Assembly (NCBI GenBank): GCA_020349865.1
Contig: CP070700.1
Span: 288,877-297,825, forward strand
Reading direction: 5' to 3'
From: Desulfobacteraceae bacterium
Lineage (GTDB): Bacteria > Desulfobacterota > DSM-4660 > Desulfatiglandales > Desulfatiglandaceae
Length of the DNA stretch: 8,949 nucleotides
Part shown: positions 6,563 to 8,949 of the stretch, in pieces
Position numbering within the stretch: the stretch's first letter is position 1
Layout of the letters: each line of letters opens with the position of its first letter
Program-made: the position numbers and the translations under genes
Notes under the pieces: generated by a model
Database searches by the model: none
Told to the model about the DNA's origin: nothing
Seen by the model: only the letters and a program-made list of their open reading frames with translations

Positions 6563-8068
6563 ATGGATTTCGATTTACTGTTCAGTGCATTTTCCACCGT
6601 AATGCTGAATCCGGCAAACTTTTTCTTCGTTTTTGTCGGCATCACATCCGGAATTATCGTTGGCGCCCTGCCCGGCCTAACTGCAACGATGGGGTGTGCC
6701 CTCCTTATACCGTTTACGTTTGGGCTGCCACCTATCCAGGGTCTTCTCATGCTCATAGGAATCTTTTGCGGAGGTATTTATGGGGGTTCCATTTCAGGTA
6801 TCCTTATCCGGACACCCGGCACCCCTTCCGCAGCCGCCACGCTTCTGGACGGATACCCTTTAGCCCAAAAAGGAATGGCCGGCAAAGCTATTGGGATTTC
6901 AACCATCGCATCTTTTATAGGGGGGACAACCGGAGCCATTGTCATGACCTTTCTTTCCCCCCAAATCGCCAAAATCGGTTTGAAATTTGGTCCCCCCGAA
7001 TTCTTCGCTCTTGCTATTTTTGGACTGGGGATGATTATCACCATTTCGGGCCGATCTCTTCTGAAAGGGATAATTTCCGCACTATTTGGTCTATTGATCA
7101 CTGTCATCGGATTTGATCCGTTGTCGGGGGTCCCCCGCTTCACCTTCGGATCTCAAAATTTGCTCGGCGGTGTTACCTTTATCCCTGCCCTTATTGGCCT
7201 CTTCGGATATGCCCAGGTATTTCGTAACATCGAAAAAATTACCATTCTTCCGCCCGTGAAATCCAAGATCGAAAATATTTTGCCGAAACTAAGAGAGATT
7301 CTTTCTGTTCTCAAAACCATTCTAAAATCCGCCGTGATGGGGACCTTTATAGGGAGCATCCCTGGAACGGGTTGTGATGTGGCAGCCTTCGTGACCTATG
7401 GCGAAGCTAAAAGGTCATCGAAACACCCCGAGAAGTTCGGAACCGGAATTCTGGAAGGCGTCGCTGCTCCCGAGGCGGGAAACAATGGCGCAACGGGAGG
7501 TGCCATGATCCCCATGTTGACCCTGGGGGTCCCTGGTGATGCGGTCACAGCTGTCCTTCTAGGCGCTCTGACTATCCACGGCCTCCAACCCGGCCCTATG
7601 CTCTTCAGAGATCACCTGGACATCATCTATCCTATCTTCGCAGGAATGATCATGGCTCAGTTCATTCTATTGATTGTGGGACTTTCGGGCGCGAGGGTTT
7701 TTGCCAGATTGATCAATATTGACCGAAGAATCCTTACGCCTGTCATCTTCTTTCTCTGTGTTGTTGGATCTTATGCCATGCGTTTCAGCTTCTTTGATGT
7801 CGGCCTCTCTTTGGTCATCGGGGTGATTGCTTATTTTATGGAGTATTACGGTTACACTGTTTCACCCATCTTGCTCGCTTTGATCCTGGGCCCAATGGCA
7901 GAACAAAATCTTCGTCGTGCCCTGATTATTTCTCATGGCGATCCGTTCGTCTTTTTCAAAAGACCGATCAGTGCGGCTTTCATCCTGCTGGCGGTATTTG
8001 TGATCGTTTCCTCTTACTACCGCATCAAAAAAACGGCTCAGAGAGAGGCACTAGGGAACAATAAATGA
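6563..8068 (+). CDS. tctA: TTT-family large membrane subunit (TctA)
   Basis: Large permease subunit of the tripartite tricarboxylate transporter, 501 aa, the usual length, starting at ATG 6563 behind a modest GAGAG (6550-6554). It has about 11-12 predicted membrane segments. The two family signature regions are present: GIIVGALPGLTATMG (30-44) with GGIYGGSISGILIRTPGTPSAA (70-91) in the first half, and SIPGTGCDVAAFVTYGEAKR with EGVAAPEAGNNGATGGAMIPMLTLGVPGDAV in the second. This reflects the internal repeat of TctA, each half having a GxPG-type loop. It should import the ligand delivered by TctC using a proton or sodium gradient. The stop codon overlaps an ATG (ATGA, 8065-8068) that begins the duplicated leader of the following dctP gene. 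No frameshift or missing signature was seen, so the transporter looks functional. Confidence 0.95.
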   Translation: MDFDLLFSAFSTVMLNPANFFFVFVGITSGIIVGALPGLTATMGCALLIPFTFGLPPIQGLLMLIGIFCGGIYGGSISGILIRTPGTPSAAATLLDGYPLAQKGMAGKAIGISTIASFIGGTTGAIVMTFLSPQIAKIGLKFGPPEFFALAIFGLGMIITISGRSLLKGIISALFGLLITVIGFDPLSGVPRFTFGSQNLLGGVTFIPALIGLFGYAQVFRNIEKITILPPVKSKIENILPKLREILSVLKTILKSAVMGTFIGSIPGTGCDVAAFVTYGEAKRSSKHPEKFGTGILEGVAAPEAGNNGATGGAMIPMLTLGVPGDAVTAVLLGALTIHGLQPGPMLFRDHLDIIYPIFAGMIMAQFILLIVGLSGARVFARLINIDRRILTPVIFFLCVVGSYAMRFSFFDVGLSLVIGVIAYFMEYYGYTVSPILLALILGPMAEQNLRRALIISHGDPFVFFKRPISAAFILLAVFVIVSSYYRIKKTAQREALGNNK

Positions 8069-8227
8069 AACCCATTTCAAAAAAAGGAGGTAAAAGTCAT
8101 GAAATTGTGAACATTTGCTATCGGTTTCGGGGTATTGGCGCTTTGAATGAAACCCATTTCAAGAAAAGGAGGCAAAAATTATGAAATTGAGAATATTTTC
8201 ACTTGGCTTGACGGTATTGGCGTTTAT
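8064..8227 (+). repeat. Tandem 82-bp duplication of the dctP leader and signal-peptide start
   Basis: Two head-to-tail copies with an exact 82-base offset and no gaps: copy A from 8064, copy B from 8146. By hand count 65 of the first 80 positions agree: 31/35 in the leader AATGAAACCCATTTCAA...AAAGGAGG and 34/45 after the ATG. Copy A has its own AAGGAGG (8084-8090) and ATG 8099 but reads ATG AAA TTG TGA, stopping at codon 4, where copy B has AGA. Beyond the TGA the frame still resembles the signal peptide (TFAIGFGVLAL against IFSLGLTVLAF) before a second TGA at 8144. Copy B continues into the real dctP. Either a second dctP-like gene was lost down to its first 15 codons, or the 5' end was duplicated and the spare copy decayed. 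Confidence 0.9.
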
Positions 8228-8949
8228 CTGTCTGTTGTCGGGACGCGCATTGGCGATCGAAATGAAGCTTGGCCACTATGCCCCGGAATCCCATCCGGCG
8301 CATCAAGCCGCTTTGATGATGGCCAAGGGCGTTGAAGAACGCACCAAGGGTGAAATCAAGATCAAGATCTATCCCGCCAACCAACTCGGCGACGGCAATG
8401 AAGTTCTCGAACAGCAAATGAACGGTGTGGTCGATCTCAGCCTGCCGACCCAACCCATGCTCGACAAGTACGGCAAAAAGGGTGACAAGCCGTTTGCCGT
8501 CGTCATGCTGCCGTTCGTTTACAAGGACACCAAACATGCCTGGCGCGTGCTGGACGGACCGTTCGCCGAATGGATCGCGCCGAAGTTCGACGCGCTAAGC
8601 CTCGTTCATCTCGCCAACTGGGAATGGGGTTTCCGTAACCTGACCAACAACAAGCGTCCGGTGCACTCTCCCGCTGACGTTAAAGGCCTGAAAATCCGCA
8701 CCCCCGGCGAAATCCAGCTGCAAAAGACAATGGAAGCGGCCGGCGCCCAAGTCCAAGCCATCAACTTCAAAGAGCTGCCGATGGCTCTGAAACAAGGCGT
8801 GGTCGACGGTCAGGAAAACCCGCTTGCCGTTATCTATCACTACAAACTGTATGAAGTTCAGCCGCACCTGGCACTGACCTACCACGTCTACAACTCGATG
8901 ATGGCTGTTGCTTCTAAGCGCAGTTGGTCCAAGCTTTCCGCCGACCAAC
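8181..8949 (+). CDS. TRAP-type periplasmic solute-binding protein (DctP family), 3' end outside window
   Basis: Open from ATG 8181 to the window edge (256 codons, no stop); AAGGAGG at 8166-8172 sets the start. A signal peptide spans about residues 1-25 (MKLRIFSLGLTVLAF core, cleavage after ALA). The mature part has the DctP pattern: LGHYAPESHPAHQAA (30-44), a region ending YPANQLGDGNEVLEQ (64-78), VMLPFVYKD (108-116), NWEWGFRNLTN (146-156), then LKIRTPG (170-176) with the arginine (Arg173) that usually clamps the substrate carboxylate, and GVVDGQENP (206-214). The family is about 320-340 aa, so roughly 70-80 residues lie beyond the window, where DctQ and DctM would be expected. Codon use differs from its neighbours: glycine is almost only GGC/GGT, and arginine in the mature part only CGC/CGT. 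Ligand unknown; a uronate is plausible from context. Confidence 0.93.
   Translation, partial: MKLRIFSLGLTVLAFICLLSGRALAIEMKLGHYAPESHPAHQAALMMAKGVEERTKGEIKIKIYPANQLGDGNEVLEQQMNGVVDLSLPTQPMLDKYGKKGDKPFAVVMLPFVYKDTKHAWRVLDGPFAEWIAPKFDALSLVHLANWEWGFRNLTNNKRPVHSPADVKGLKIRTPGEIQLQKTMEAAGAQVQAINFKELPMALKQGVVDGQENPLAVIYHYKLYEVQPHLALTYHVYNSMMAVASKRSWSKLSADQ

Noticed and set aside
6547..7116. A 189-codon plus-strand ORF overlapping tctA
   Set aside because: It is an out-of-frame shadow of tctA, rich in Arg, His and Tyr with no domain pattern; tctA is in the frame with membrane segments and signatures.
8147..8335. A 62-codon plus-strand ORF in the second leader copy
   Set aside because: It overlaps dctP in another frame; dctP has clear family motifs and signal peptide, so this frame is a shadow.
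8595..8948. Minus-strand ORF of 117 codons at the right edge
   Set aside because: Antisense shadow of the GC-rich codons of dctP.
1..8949. CRISPR arrays, tRNA or rRNA genes, phage genes or defence systems
   Set aside because: Read for repeats with regular spacing, cloverleaf-like segments and hallmark motifs; none seen. The only direct repeat is the 82-bp dctP leader pair.

Overview
The window reads as a catabolic and transport cluster for 4,5-unsaturated uronates, the products of pectin-type polysaccharide lyases, set beside a region of gene decay. Gene content (KduI, KduD, a KdgF-like cupin, a TTT transporter, the start of a TRAP transporter), strong AGGAGG-type ribosome binding sites and a visibly intermediate GC content suggest a Gram-negative, possibly anaerobic or Desulfobacterota-like bacterium. 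That placement is a weak inference; nothing in the window fixes the taxon.

Left part (1-1500): a 121-codon ORF that looks like the N-terminal piece of a fumarylacetoacetate-hydrolase-family protein, a probable rho-independent terminator, about 360 bp with no recognisable gene, the 3' remnant of an IS91-family transposase on the minus strand, and an AT-rich stretch leading to a promoter.

Centre (1500-4610): a promoter/operator with a perfect 8+8 bp inverted repeat in front of an IclR-family regulator, then kduI, kduD and a KdgF-like cupin on the same strand. Together they would convert unsaturated uronate to 5-keto-4-deoxyuronate (KdgF), then to 2,5-diketo-3-deoxygluconate (KduI), then to 2-keto-3-deoxygluconate, KDG (KduD). 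Behind them lies a broken KDPG aldolase (eda-like) start with a poly-T frameshift and loss of most of the gene, so the last step of the pathway is not encoded intact here.

Right part (5028-8949): a complete tripartite tricarboxylate transporter in the order tctC-tctB-tctA (periplasmic binding protein, small membrane subunit, large membrane subunit), with a strong hairpin between tctC and tctB. It is followed by an 82-bp tandem repeat that duplicates the leader, ribosome binding site and first codons of a TRAP-type DctP binding protein. The first copy is killed by a TGA at codon 4; the second opens the real dctP, which runs off the window. All intact genes lie on the plus strand and could be one regulon under the IclR protein, with uronate or a pathway intermediate as the likely cargo and effector (inference). 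I did not find a convincing wholly new system. The most unusual points are the pairing of a TTT transporter with kduI/kduD/kdgF, the decayed eda, and the duplicated dctP start.
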